Below are positions 1 to 5,590 of a stretch of DNA of 5,590 nucleotides, in pieces. The stretch is taken from NCBI GenBank assembly GCA_022560715.1, contig JADFSQ010000158.1, forward strand, positions 1 to 5,590. Reading direction: 5' to 3'. Below the pieces are notes generated by a model. The model ran no database searches, was not told the origin of the DNA, and was given only the letters and a program-made list of their open reading frames with translations. The DNA comes from Bacteroidota bacterium. Lineage in GTDB: Bacteria > Bacteroidota > Bacteroidia > Flavobacteriales > Flavobacteriaceae. The position numbers and the translations under genes are program-made. How positions within the stretch are numbered: the first letter of the stretch is position 1; each line of letters begins with the position of its first letter.

Positions 1-1
1 T

Positions 2-175
2 ATTATTGCTTTTATTGTTAATGTTATCGTTATTTAGATTGTTTTAGAAACCTCAGCTAGAATTGAACGCATTATAGGGATAAACGGGATTAGTATTACA
101 GGTAAAATATTTGGCGTTATTTTATTAGCAATTGCTGTAAAATTATTTACATCAAACATAAAAGCATTATTTTAA
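2..175 (+). pseudogene. MarC-family integral membrane protein, C-terminal part, interrupted by in-frame TAG
   Basis: The frame beginning at base 2 reads a hydrophobic stretch (IIAFIVNVIVI), then a TAG at 35-37, then 45 codons to a TAA at 173-175. The part after the stop contains SARIERIIGINGISITGKIFG followed by the final hydrophobic helix VILLAIAVKLF. From memory this is the ending of the MarC/YhgN family, multi-pass inner-membrane proteins of unknown transport role whose last loop carries an arginine/glutamate and an NG-I motif before the last helix. Both halves lie in the same frame and both look like this family, so the simplest reading is one gene with a nonsense codon inside the penultimate helix. 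A truncated product would lose the last helix. There is no ATG, GTG or TTG in frame after the stop, so the tail is not an independent gene. The 5' part lies outside the window. A sequencing error at 35-37 is a real alternative. Family assignment is fairly sure; pseudogene status is inferred. Confidence 0.6.
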
Positions 176-189
176 CCCACCAGTGGGTT
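174..189. terminator. palindrome after the marC-like gene, possible weak terminator
   Basis: AACCCAC and GTGGGTT are perfect reverse complements separated by CA; as RNA this would fold as a 6-bp stem with a 4-nt CCAG loop. It starts at the TAA stop of the marC-like frame, which is a usual place for a terminator. It is not followed by a T-run on either strand, so intrinsic termination is doubtful. It could instead be a protein-binding palindrome or an RNA-stabilising stem. Confidence 0.3.
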
Positions 190-270
190 CAATTATCTGA
201 ATCTTGTATTTAAATAGAAAAAATTAATCCATATAATGTCTCGTAGGCTTGCCCTTGAGGCTGTTAACTT

Positions 271-474
271 ATGAAAATATTCACATCCATTCTTTCGGTA
301 ATTGCAGTTATACTTGTTATTTATAACTTTACTAAAATAGATTTTAACGCCCCTTTTGGCGGTGAAAGTATTATAGCTTTTATTACTATGTTTGCAGGAC
401 TTTGTGTTATTTTATTGCTTTCAATTTTAAGAATTTCAAAGCGGATTGAGAAAATTCAAAAAAGGAAATCTTAA
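271..474 (+). CDS. small two-helix membrane protein of unknown function
   Basis: A 67-residue protein with two predicted membrane helices, roughly residues 4-20 and 34-54. They are joined by a short polar segment (TKIDFNAPFGGES), and the protein ends in a strongly basic tail (KRIEKIQKRKS), which should lie in the cytoplasm by the positive-inside rule. It has one cysteine (C45). The ATG at 271 has a weak GAGG at 257-260 ten bases upstream, compatible with the loose ribosome-binding sites of this phylum. It lies 95 nt after the marC-like stop on the same strand. Its TAA at 472-474 faces the S41 protease stop across 6 nt. I do not recognise a named family. The composition looks like a genuine membrane protein rather than a chance frame, and similar short proteins occur in flavobacteria as far as I recall. 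Function is unknown. Confidence 0.65.
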   Translation: MKIFTSILSVIAVILVIYNFTKIDFNAPFGGESIIAFITMFAGLCVILLLSILRISKRIEKIQKRKS

Positions 475-490
475 GAAATATTATTTTCTT
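473..490. terminator. small A/T hairpin between convergent stop codons
   Basis: AAGAAA at 473-478 and TTTCTT at 485-490 are reverse complements around a 6-nt loop. The element spans the stop codons of the 67-residue protein gene (+) and the S41 protease gene (-). The flanking A-rich stretch on the left and TTTC-rich stretch on the right would give U-rich ends in both directions. The stem has only one G-C pair at each position of the G, so it is weak. It is a possible bidirectional terminator, judged mainly by position. Confidence 0.25.
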
Positions 491-2073
491 TCCTCAATTA
501 ACTGTTTTATCTTATCTATCATCACATCATTGCTGTTTACAATTTTTTGATAAGCTTCACTACCATATAATTGTTGAGCAAAAGTTGCTTTAATATAAAG
601 TTTTATTTCATCATTGTATGCTACGAAAACTATTTTAAATCTCGTTCTGGCATTTAAATAATCATTAAAACGATTTAGAAGTGCATCACTTACAACAAAA
701 TCAGTAATAAAATCTTCTTCATTAATGCCTTCGTAAATACTTCTGTCCTTATCTAAATCTTCAAAAACAAAATAGCTCATAATACCTCTATCCAAAATAC
801 GATTTACTGTTTCATTTTCCATTTTTTTATTAATAGGAACAAATACATCAGGAATAATTCCTCCTCCTCCATAAACAACTTTACCCTTTGGAGTTATGAA
901 TTTTAATGAGTCGGCAACTTTTATTTTACTCGCATTCGATAGTTCACCATTGTCTATTCTTTCAAAATATTCGTGGTAGTAATCTTTGTTTCCATTTTTA
1001 TAAGAACGCTGTATAGAACGTCCTGTGGGTGTGTAATATCGTGATACTGTAAGGCGTATAGCACTTCCGTCTCCTAAAGACATTTCGCGTTGCACCAATC
1101 CTTTTCCGTAAGACCTGCGACCAACAATGGTGCCTTTGTCGTTATCTTGTAAAGCACCTGCTATTATCTCGCTTGCTGAAGCAGAGTTTTCGTTAATAAG
1201 TACAAATACTTCACCTTCTTCAAAACTACCTCGATTGGTTGCAAAACTTTTTTCGATATGTCCCTTTTTATTTTTAGTAAATAAAATAAGTTTTCCTTTT
1301 TCTAAAAATTCATCGGCAATTTGTTCTGCTATGCCTAAAAAGCCTCCTGGATTATCACGTAAATCTAAAACAAGTTTTGTGGCTCCTTTATCTTGAAGTT
1401 TGTTAAGCCCTTTCTTAAATTCTTTATAGGTAGATTCTGCAAAACGATTTATTTTAATGTACCCCAAATTATTGGTGAGCATATATGCAGCATCAACACT
1501 TATAATCGGAACTTCGCTGCGTTTTACTTTAAACTCTAAAAGTTCTGGTTCTCCTCTTCTATAAATCTTTAAATTAACTAAGGTATTCTTTTCACCTTTA
1601 AGCCTGTTTACAACCGCTTCATTACTCCAGTTTTTCCCATAAATAGATTCTCCATTGGCAATTAAAATGCGATCTCCTCCTTTTATTCCGGCTTTAATAC
1701 TCGGTCCTCCTTCTAATGCTCTTATTACCGTAACTGTATCTCTATAGGTATAAAAACTTACTCCAATTCCTACAAAATCGCCTTTCATGTTTTCAGTAAC
1801 GCTTTTGAGGTCTTTTTTGGGAATGTATGTAGAATGTGGATCTAAATTATCCAGAATGTTGTTAATAGTAACATCTACAATACTATCTGTATTAACATAG
1901 TCAACATATTCATAATCAATAAAGTCTATAAGTCTGTTTAGCTTATCTTTTTTAGAATTTGAAGTAAATAATCTATTGGAAGAATCGCCAAAATTTAACT
2001 TTCCTCCAATAAAAATTCCAGTAGCAATTGCTACACCAATAATTAAAGGCAGATATTTTTTTTGAATGTTCAC
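481..2073 (-). CDS. S41-family carboxy-terminal processing protease (CtpA/Prc-like)
   Basis: A 530-residue serine protease of the S41A family. It is anchored in the inner membrane or exported, and probably degrades or trims envelope proteins from their C-termini. Residues 7-24 are a hydrophobic signal or anchor segment. A DPHSTYI segment at 78-84 begins the conserved N-terminal region. A PDZ domain spans about 96-185 (GIGV near 102-105, GGPSIKAGIKGGD at 122-134). The protease core follows: the LDLRDNPGG signature at 236-244, SASASE at 297-302 with predicted nucleophile S299, and the YGKG loop with K324. Serine and lysine are 25 residues apart, as in E. coli Prc (S452/K477), and Q328 matches the third conserved residue. 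YYTPTGRSIQ at 346-355 and GGGGIIPDV at 402-410 are further family marks. The C-terminal 120 residues are a less conserved extension. The start is GTG, because an in-frame TGA lies three codons upstream and the signal segment begins at once. It overlaps the deaminase stop by one base. Confidence 0.93.
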   Translation of the reverse strand: MNIQKKYLPLIIGVAIATGIFIGGKLNFGDSSNRLFTSNSKKDKLNRLIDFIDYEYVDYVNTDSIVDVTINNILDNLDPHSTYIPKKDLKSVTENMKGDFVGIGVSFYTYRDTVTVIRALEGGPSIKAGIKGGDRILIANGESIYGKNWSNEAVVNRLKGEKNTLVNLKIYRRGEPELLEFKVKRSEVPIISVDAAYMLTNNLGYIKINRFAESTYKEFKKGLNKLQDKGATKLVLDLRDNPGGFLGIAEQIADEFLEKGKLILFTKNKKGHIEKSFATNRGSFEEGEVFVLINENSASASEIIAGALQDNDKGTIVGRRSYGKGLVQREMSLGDGSAIRLTVSRYYTPTGRSIQRSYKNGNKDYYHEYFERIDNGELSNASKIKVADSLKFITPKGKVVYGGGGIIPDVFVPINKKMENETVNRILDRGIMSYFVFEDLDKDRSIYEGINEEDFITDFVVSDALLNRFNDYLNARTRFKIVFVAYNDEIKLYIKATFAQQLYGSEAYQKIVNSNDVMIDKIKQLIEERK

Positions 2074-2501
2074 TATTTTAAATCACCTATAAGTTTTATA
2101 TCTATTCCTGCTTTTTTTAAAAATTGTAATCCAGAATCTTCTCTGTATGCTTTGCTATATACAACTCTTATAATTCCTGCCTGATGGATTAATTTACTAC
2201 ATTCTTTACAGGGAGAAAGTGTTATATATAATGTTGCTCCTCTGCAGGATTGTGTTGAAGCCGCTACTTTTAAAATAGCATTAGCTTCGGCATGTAACAC
2301 ATACCATTTTGTATAGCCATCTTCGTCTTCGCAAACGTTTTCAAACCCGGTTGGTGTACCATTGTAACCATCGGAAATTATCATTCTATCTTTAACAATA
2401 AGGGCTCCAACTTGTTTACGTTGGCAATAGGATAATTCTCCCCACACTTCAGCCATTCGTAAATATGCGATATCGTATTTTAACTGTTTCTTTTCTGGCA
2501 T
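2073..2501 (-). CDS. dCMP deaminase-family protein (zinc-dependent cytidine/deoxycytidylate deaminase)
   Basis: A 142-residue cytosolic enzyme, the usual size for the ComEB/dCMP deaminase group. It most likely converts dCMP to dUMP, the substrate of thymidylate synthase. The catalytic zinc site is complete: HAEAN at 70-74 gives ligand H70 and proton-shuttle E72, and PCKEC at 97-101 gives ligands C98 and C101. The N-terminal CQRKQVGALIVKD (26-38) and DGYNGTPTGFENVCEDE (44-60) are typical of deoxycytidylate deaminases rather than tRNA or cytosine deaminases, and C57 falls where many dCMP deaminases have an extra metal-binding cysteine. The ATG at 2501 is preceded by a plausible promoter and by no clear ribosome-binding site. 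The TAG stop shares its last base with the GTG start of the protease gene. A competence role, as for B. subtilis comEB, should not be assumed. dCMP is inferred from family resemblance; another deoxynucleotide is possible. Confidence 0.9.
   Translation of the reverse strand: MPEKKQLKYDIAYLRMAEVWGELSYCQRKQVGALIVKDRMIISDGYNGTPTGFENVCEDEDGYTKWYVLHAEANAILKVAASTQSCRGATLYITLSPCKECSKLIHQAGIIRVVYSKAYREDSGLQFLKKAGIDIKLIGDLK
2083..2088 (-). promoter_or_regulatory. Shine-Dalgarno-like AGGTGA for the S41 protease
   Basis: On the minus strand AGGTGA lies nine bases upstream of the GTG start at 2073, inside the last codons of the deaminase gene. It supports the GTG as the true start and suggests that ribosomes ending the deaminase can reinitiate on the protease. 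Clear Shine-Dalgarno sequences are uncommon in this phylum, which makes it slightly notable. Confidence 0.5.
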
Positions 2502-2536
2502 TAATTAAATCGTCAATTTATAATAAAATGGTATAA

Positions 2537-2567
2537 CGAATATACTTGCTTACTATTTCAATTACAA
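2537..2567 (-). promoter_or_regulatory. candidate Bacteroidota-type promoter for the deaminase-protease pair
   Basis: Read on the minus strand, GTTG at 2568-2565 is followed after 20 nt by TATATTCG at 2544-2537. The housekeeping promoter of Bacteroidota is TTTG, then 17-23 nt, then TANNTTTG; here the -33 element keeps TTG and the -7 element has one mismatch. Transcription would begin about 30 nt before the ATG at 2501. The match is by eye, and A/T-rich DNA produces such matches often. Confidence 0.4.
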
Positions 2568-2580
2568 CTTAAGTGTCGTT

Positions 2581-2598
2581 AAAGTTTTACCAAACTTT
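2581..2598 (-). terminator. AAAGTTT/AAACTTT hairpin downstream of the HupE-like gene
   Basis: AAAGTTT at 2581-2587 and AAACTTT at 2592-2598 form a perfect 7-bp stem around a 4-nt loop (TACC on the plus strand). It lies 20 nt past the stop of the HupE-like gene and before the candidate deaminase promoter, where a terminator would be expected. The stem has a single G-C pair and no following T-run beyond its own arm, so termination would be weak and read-through into the deaminase is possible. Confidence 0.27.
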
Positions 2599-2617
2599 TA
2601 TAAGGGTTCCTATTAAC

Positions 2618-3208
2618 TTAAGAGAGCAAATCACTATTTACTATCATTGGAATAACCAATCCTACTACAATTGCAGAAATAACCATAACCCAATCACGTT
2701 TTGAAAATCTAAAAATAGTTTGCCCAATAAACCCTAAAAACAACACCATAAAGACGATAATAATTTGGGATATTTCTATTCCTAAAGCAAATTCTAAAAG
2801 TGGTTCTACCTTGCTTTCATCCTTTCCAATAAACATTTTAAATTCCCGAGCAAAACCTAAACCATGGATTAATCCAAAAAACAGAGTTGTAATAAATAAG
2901 ATTCCTATTTTATGTTCTTTAACTCTTTTCCCTTCTTTAAACACATTGTACAAGGCTACAATTAATATTGTTAGAGGTATTAAAAATTCAACTAAAACTC
3001 CGTTAATACCAACAATATTATAAGCTGCCAATATTAGAGACAAGGTGTGACCAATTGTAAATACCGAAACTAACAACAATACACGTTTCCAATCTTTAAA
3101 CACGTAAGGAACTGTTAGTACCATTAAAAAAAGAACGTGGTCGTAAGCATTAAAATCTAATACATGGTTAATCCCATATTCTACATTAAACCAAAAATTT
3201 TCTAGCAT
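2618..3208 (-). CDS. HupE/UreJ-family integral membrane protein
   Basis: A 196-residue multi-pass membrane protein. About six helices can be seen, roughly 24-36, 43-63, 72-90, 101-120, 140-165 and 173-190. The conserved pattern is H15 then YDH (22-24), the membrane motif FTIGHTLSL (50-58), GLIHGLGFA (112-120), and GIEISQ (143-148), which keep the histidines and glutamate of the HupE_UreJ family. Members next to hydrogenase or urease operons are linked to nickel uptake. This branch, common in flavobacteria, has no such neighbour here, so the transported ion is unknown. The ATG at 3208 fits because the first conserved histidine follows closely. No Shine-Dalgarno is visible in CACTTTATT before it. 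The gene starts 65 nt after dsbD on the same strand and may be co-transcribed with it; the deaminase begins 116 nt further on. The family is clear; the function is inferred. Confidence 0.85.
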   Translation of the reverse strand: MLENFWFNVEYGINHVLDFNAYDHVLFLMVLTVPYVFKDWKRVLLLVSVFTIGHTLSLILAAYNIVGINGVLVEFLIPLTILIVALYNVFKEGKRVKEHKIGILFITTLFFGLIHGLGFAREFKMFIGKDESKVEPLLEFALGIEISQIIIVFMVLFLGFIGQTIFRFSKRDWVMVISAIVVGLVIPMIVNSDLLS

Positions 3209-3273
3209 AATAAAGTGATTTGTGTTACACTAAAGCTGTATAGATTTGAATTATTTTATCCTTATTTTTCTCT

Positions 3274-5301
3274 TTATTTCAATTGATTAAAAACCTCTAA
3301 TCCACATTGTAAGAACTGTGCATAATCTTCCTCATCTGGTGTATATGCAACAGGTTGATTTAGAATTTGTGTTCCATCCGGACTCATTAGTACATAATAA
3401 GGCTGTGAGTTGGTTTGAAAAAATTGTGTTTGAAAATTCGCCCATTTATGTCCATAATTTTCTAGTTTTCGAGTGCCTCCATTTATTCTGTTTACCTCTA
3501 TTTGCTGATCTTGAGGTAATTCTTTTTTATCGTCCACATATAATGAAATAAGCACAAAGTCGTTTCGTAAATAGCTATCTATGGTTTTATCTGACCACAC
3601 ATGCTCTTCCATTTTACGACAGTTAACACAAGCATAGCCTGTAAAATCGAGCATAATGGGTTTATTTACTTTTTGAGCATAAGCAATTCCAGTTTTTAAA
3701 TCTTTAAAGCACTCTAAATTATTCGGGCAATCTTTTGGAAACAAGAAACTATACCCAACAGGTGGCGCTAATCCACTTAATAAAGTTAAAGGTGTATATG
3801 TATTGGTATCTTTATTTATTCTAAATCCGGAAACTAAATAAACAGTAAATGCAGCAACTAATATTCCTGAAGAGATTCTAAAAAACGATAATTTTTTTAT
3901 TGGTGAATCGTGCGGAAATTTAATTTTTGCAAATATGTAAAGTGTTAAACCTGCAAAAATGATAATCCATAATCCTAAGAATATTTCAATTTTTAAAATT
4001 CCCCAATGTTTTACTAAATCGGCATTCGATAAGAATTTAAAGGCTAATGCTAATTCTAAAAATCCTAATACTACTTTAACAGTATTTAGCCAACCACCAG
4101 ATTTTGGTAAGGCATTTAACATATTAGGGAACATAGCGAATAACGCAAATGGTAAGCCTAAAGCTAAACCAAAACCACCCATTCCTGCTGTTAACTGCCA
4201 GGCTCCTCCATCGGCTGTTAAAGAGCCTGCTAATAGCGATCCTAATATTGGTCCAGTACAAGAAAACGACACTAAAGCAAGTGTTAATGCCATAAAAAAT
4301 ATACCTAAAATACCTCCTGCATTTTCTCCTTGAGTAGTTTTATTTGTCCAACTCGCCGGAAGCGTAAGCTCGAAATATCCAAAAAAGGAGAATGCAAAAA
4401 TTAGAAATATTAAAAAGAAAATTACGTTTAACCAGACATTGGTCGATATCTCATTTAAAATGTCTGGATTTACCGAATCTAATAAGTGAAACGGAATGCT
4501 CAATATTAAATAAACTGCTAAAATAAAAAACCCATACAGTATGGCTTTAGAAATCCCGGAACTTTTATTTTGATCGTTTTTCTTTGTAAAAAAACTAACC
4601 GTTAACGGAATCATTGGAAATACACAAGGTGTTAAAAGTGCTAATAAACCACCCAAAAAACCAAGAACAAAAATATTCCAAAGCGATTTTTCTCCTTTTA
4701 CATCTCCTACTACTGATATATATTCGTTTTCACATTTTAAATCGGATTTTGTGATGTCGCTAGGTGATAATCCATATAATATGCTATTTGTGTCTTCATC
4801 ATTAATTTCAGCATTATCTATTATAGTTTCCTGACCAATACTAGCTCCTGTTGAAGATAGATTAAACTCAAAAGACACATCTATTGGAGCCAAACATCGC
4901 TCATCATCACAGGTCATAAATACGAGACTTCCTTTAATTATTACATTGTCTCCAATACCTTTAATCTTTTGTTTAAATACAGCCTTATTGTAAAATTTAG
5001 ACACAATCATATCAAAAACAGGGTCGTGTTTGGTCACCTTGTTTTCGTCACTTTCAATTACGTCGTCAATTAATATATAGGTTTCATTTTTTTCAAAGGT
5101 AAACTCTGTTGGTATTGGTCCACCATCGTCAACAAATTGAGAATATACTGCCCAATGTTCATCAATAATGGCAGTAAAAATTAATTCGTACTCATTATCG
5201 CTAATCTTTTCAGATTCAAACTCCCATTTAACAGGTTCAAAAATTTGTGCAGAAGCTACTATAGTAAATAGAAATGTTGCTAGAAATATTATTTTTCTCA
5301 T
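3274..5301 (-). CDS. dsbD: DsbD-like thiol:disulfide interchange protein (membrane electron carrier with thioredoxin domain)
   Basis: A 675-residue protein that should pass electrons from cytosolic thioredoxin through the inner membrane to periplasmic thiol proteins such as those of cytochrome c maturation or disulfide isomerisation. Residues 1-18 are a signal peptide ending ASA. The N-terminal immunoglobulin-like domain (about 22-150) carries the redox pair C131/C136 (CDDERC), one residue closer than in E. coli. The membrane domain (about 206-491) has eight likely helices and the two membrane cysteines, C226 in TPCVFPM and C348 in SFSCTGP. The C-terminal thioredoxin-like domain (about 530-675) has the active site CVNC at 558-561. 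All six functional cysteines are present. It is longer than the E. coli protein (565 residues) because of the N-terminal domain and a linker at 150-205. Extra cysteines are C190, C526, C531 and C666. The ATG at 5301 directly precedes the signal peptide. It is the first minus-strand gene visible here. I see no strong promoter. Confidence 0.93.
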   Translation of the reverse strand: MRKIIFLATFLFTIVASAQIFEPVKWEFESEKISDNEYELIFTAIIDEHWAVYSQFVDDGGPIPTEFTFEKNETYILIDDVIESDENKVTKHDPVFDMIVSKFYNKAVFKQKIKGIGDNVIIKGSLVFMTCDDERCLAPIDVSFEFNLSSTGASIGQETIIDNAEINDEDTNSILYGLSPSDITKSDLKCENEYISVVGDVKGEKSLWNIFVLGFLGGLLALLTPCVFPMIPLTVSFFTKKNDQNKSSGISKAILYGFFILAVYLILSIPFHLLDSVNPDILNEISTNVWLNVIFFLIFLIFAFSFFGYFELTLPASWTNKTTQGENAGGILGIFFMALTLALVSFSCTGPILGSLLAGSLTADGGAWQLTAGMGGFGLALGLPFALFAMFPNMLNALPKSGGWLNTVKVVLGFLELALAFKFLSNADLVKHWGILKIEIFLGLWIIIFAGLTLYIFAKIKFPHDSPIKKLSFFRISSGILVAAFTVYLVSGFRINKDTNTYTPLTLLSGLAPPVGYSFLFPKDCPNNLECFKDLKTGIAYAQKVNKPIMLDFTGYACVNCRKMEEHVWSDKTIDSYLRNDFVLISLYVDDKKELPQDQQIEVNRINGGTRKLENYGHKWANFQTQFFQTNSQPYYVLMSPDGTQILNQPVAYTPDEEDYAQFLQCGLEVFNQLK

Positions 5302-5590
5302 TTTAACTATTCATTAAACATAATTAAGTGCAAATAACTTAAAAAAACTTTCAATATTCATATAAGTTCTTGTTAATATTATTGGCTTTTCTCTAAAAAA
5401 CTGAAGAAGATTGAAAACTGGAGACTAAGAGGAAATGTGAATTATTAAAGTAAATTTCTTGGCGTACTTAATGGTAAAAAAATTGGTTTGTAACCACAAA
5501 GTTCGCTAAAAAGGCATAAAGTATCACAAAGAAGTATTAATAAAAGTAATTATGTTTATTTCATGTAAAATTTAAAAATATTGACTCCAC
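5302..5590. other. non-coding region upstream of dsbD
   Basis: All six frames are broken by frequent stops, and no coding segment reaches the right edge with more than about ten codons. The part next to dsbD must hold its promoter, but only weak matches are visible: TATGTTTA on the minus strand, about 20 nt before the ATG, matches the TANNTTTG element except at the last base, without a TTG at the right distance. The distal part holds an inverted repeat with CACAAAG units, listed separately. Confidence 0.6.
5455..5531. repeat. imperfect inverted repeat with CACAAAG-type units
   Basis: The 21-nt arms at 5455-5475 and 5493-5513 are reverse complements at 15 of 21 positions, or 17 counting G-U pairs on the plus-strand RNA. 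They are separated by a 17-nt A/T-rich loop. The conserved core is GCGNAC on the left and GTTCGC on the right, with outer GGT/ACC pairs next to the loop. Starting in the right arm, CACAAAG (5495-5501), CATAAAG (5515-5521) and CACAAAG (5525-5531) recur at multiples of ten bases. Sequences with ACCACAAAG and GTTCGC words recur between genes in Bacteroidota as I recall, so this may be a decayed copy of a dispersed element. It could also be a folded RNA or a terminator for a gene beyond the right edge. Confidence 0.5.

Noticed and set aside
1127..1396. Open plus-strand frame of 89 codons
   Set aside because: It lies antisense to the protease core, whose catalytic motifs are intact; its serine/proline-rich, low-pattern composition is typical of a shadow frame.
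2811..3023. Open plus-strand frame of 70 codons
   Set aside because: Antisense to the HupE-like gene, with no family resemblance.
3222..3230. GTGTTACAC palindrome in the gap before the HupE-like gene, considered as an operator
   Set aside because: Only four bases per arm with a one-base centre; too short to separate from chance without other copies.
3318..3551. Open plus-strand frame of 77 codons
   Set aside because: Antisense to the thioredoxin domain of DsbD; not supported by composition or context.
3959..4333. Open plus-strand frame of 124 codons, rich in Asn, Pro and Lys
   Set aside because: It is antisense to the DsbD membrane domain; the N/P/K repeats reflect the complement of hydrophobic codons. 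There is no recognisable domain or start signal.
5540..5590. Possible start of another minus-strand gene entering from the right edge
   Set aside because: All three minus frames meet stops within about ten codons, so no coding claim can be made.

Overview
The window looks like a chromosomal segment of a marine-type Flavobacteriaceae bacterium (phylum Bacteroidota). The signs are a low G+C content (about one third by eye), proteins rich in Lys, Ile and Asn, mostly weak or absent Shine-Dalgarno sequences, one plausible Bacteroidota-type promoter, and protein types and gene order that resemble this family. I did not identify a species, and nothing could be searched.

Layout from left to right. 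Positions 2-175 (+) hold the 3' end of a MarC-family membrane protein gene, broken by an in-frame TAG. Positions 271-474 (+) encode a 67-residue two-helix membrane protein of unknown function. It converges, with only 6 nt between stop codons, on a block of minus-strand genes. In transcription order, right to left, these are: dsbD (3274-5301), a membrane thiol:disulfide interchange protein; a HupE/UreJ-family membrane protein (2618-3208); a dCMP deaminase-family enzyme (2073-2501); and an S41 carboxy-terminal processing protease (481-2073). The deaminase stop and the protease start share one base (TAGTG), so those two are almost certainly co-transcribed and probably translationally coupled. A promoter-like sequence sits just upstream of the deaminase. 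The 65-nt gap between dsbD and the HupE gene contains no clear terminator, so these two may also be co-transcribed.

The genes do not form one pathway. DsbD carries electrons across the inner membrane to periplasmic thiol proteins, the S41 protease cleaves envelope proteins, the deaminase makes dUMP for thymidylate synthesis, and the HupE-like protein is a putative metal transporter with no urease or hydrogenase gene nearby. The block reads as housekeeping and envelope-maintenance genes rather than a defence or mobile system.

The right end (5302-5590) is non-coding. Its most striking content is an imperfect inverted repeat followed by CACAAAG-type units, which resembles dispersed intergenic repeats of Bacteroidota. 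The two observations most worth checking are this repeat and the nonsense codon in the marC-like gene. I found no convincing evidence of an undescribed multi-gene system.
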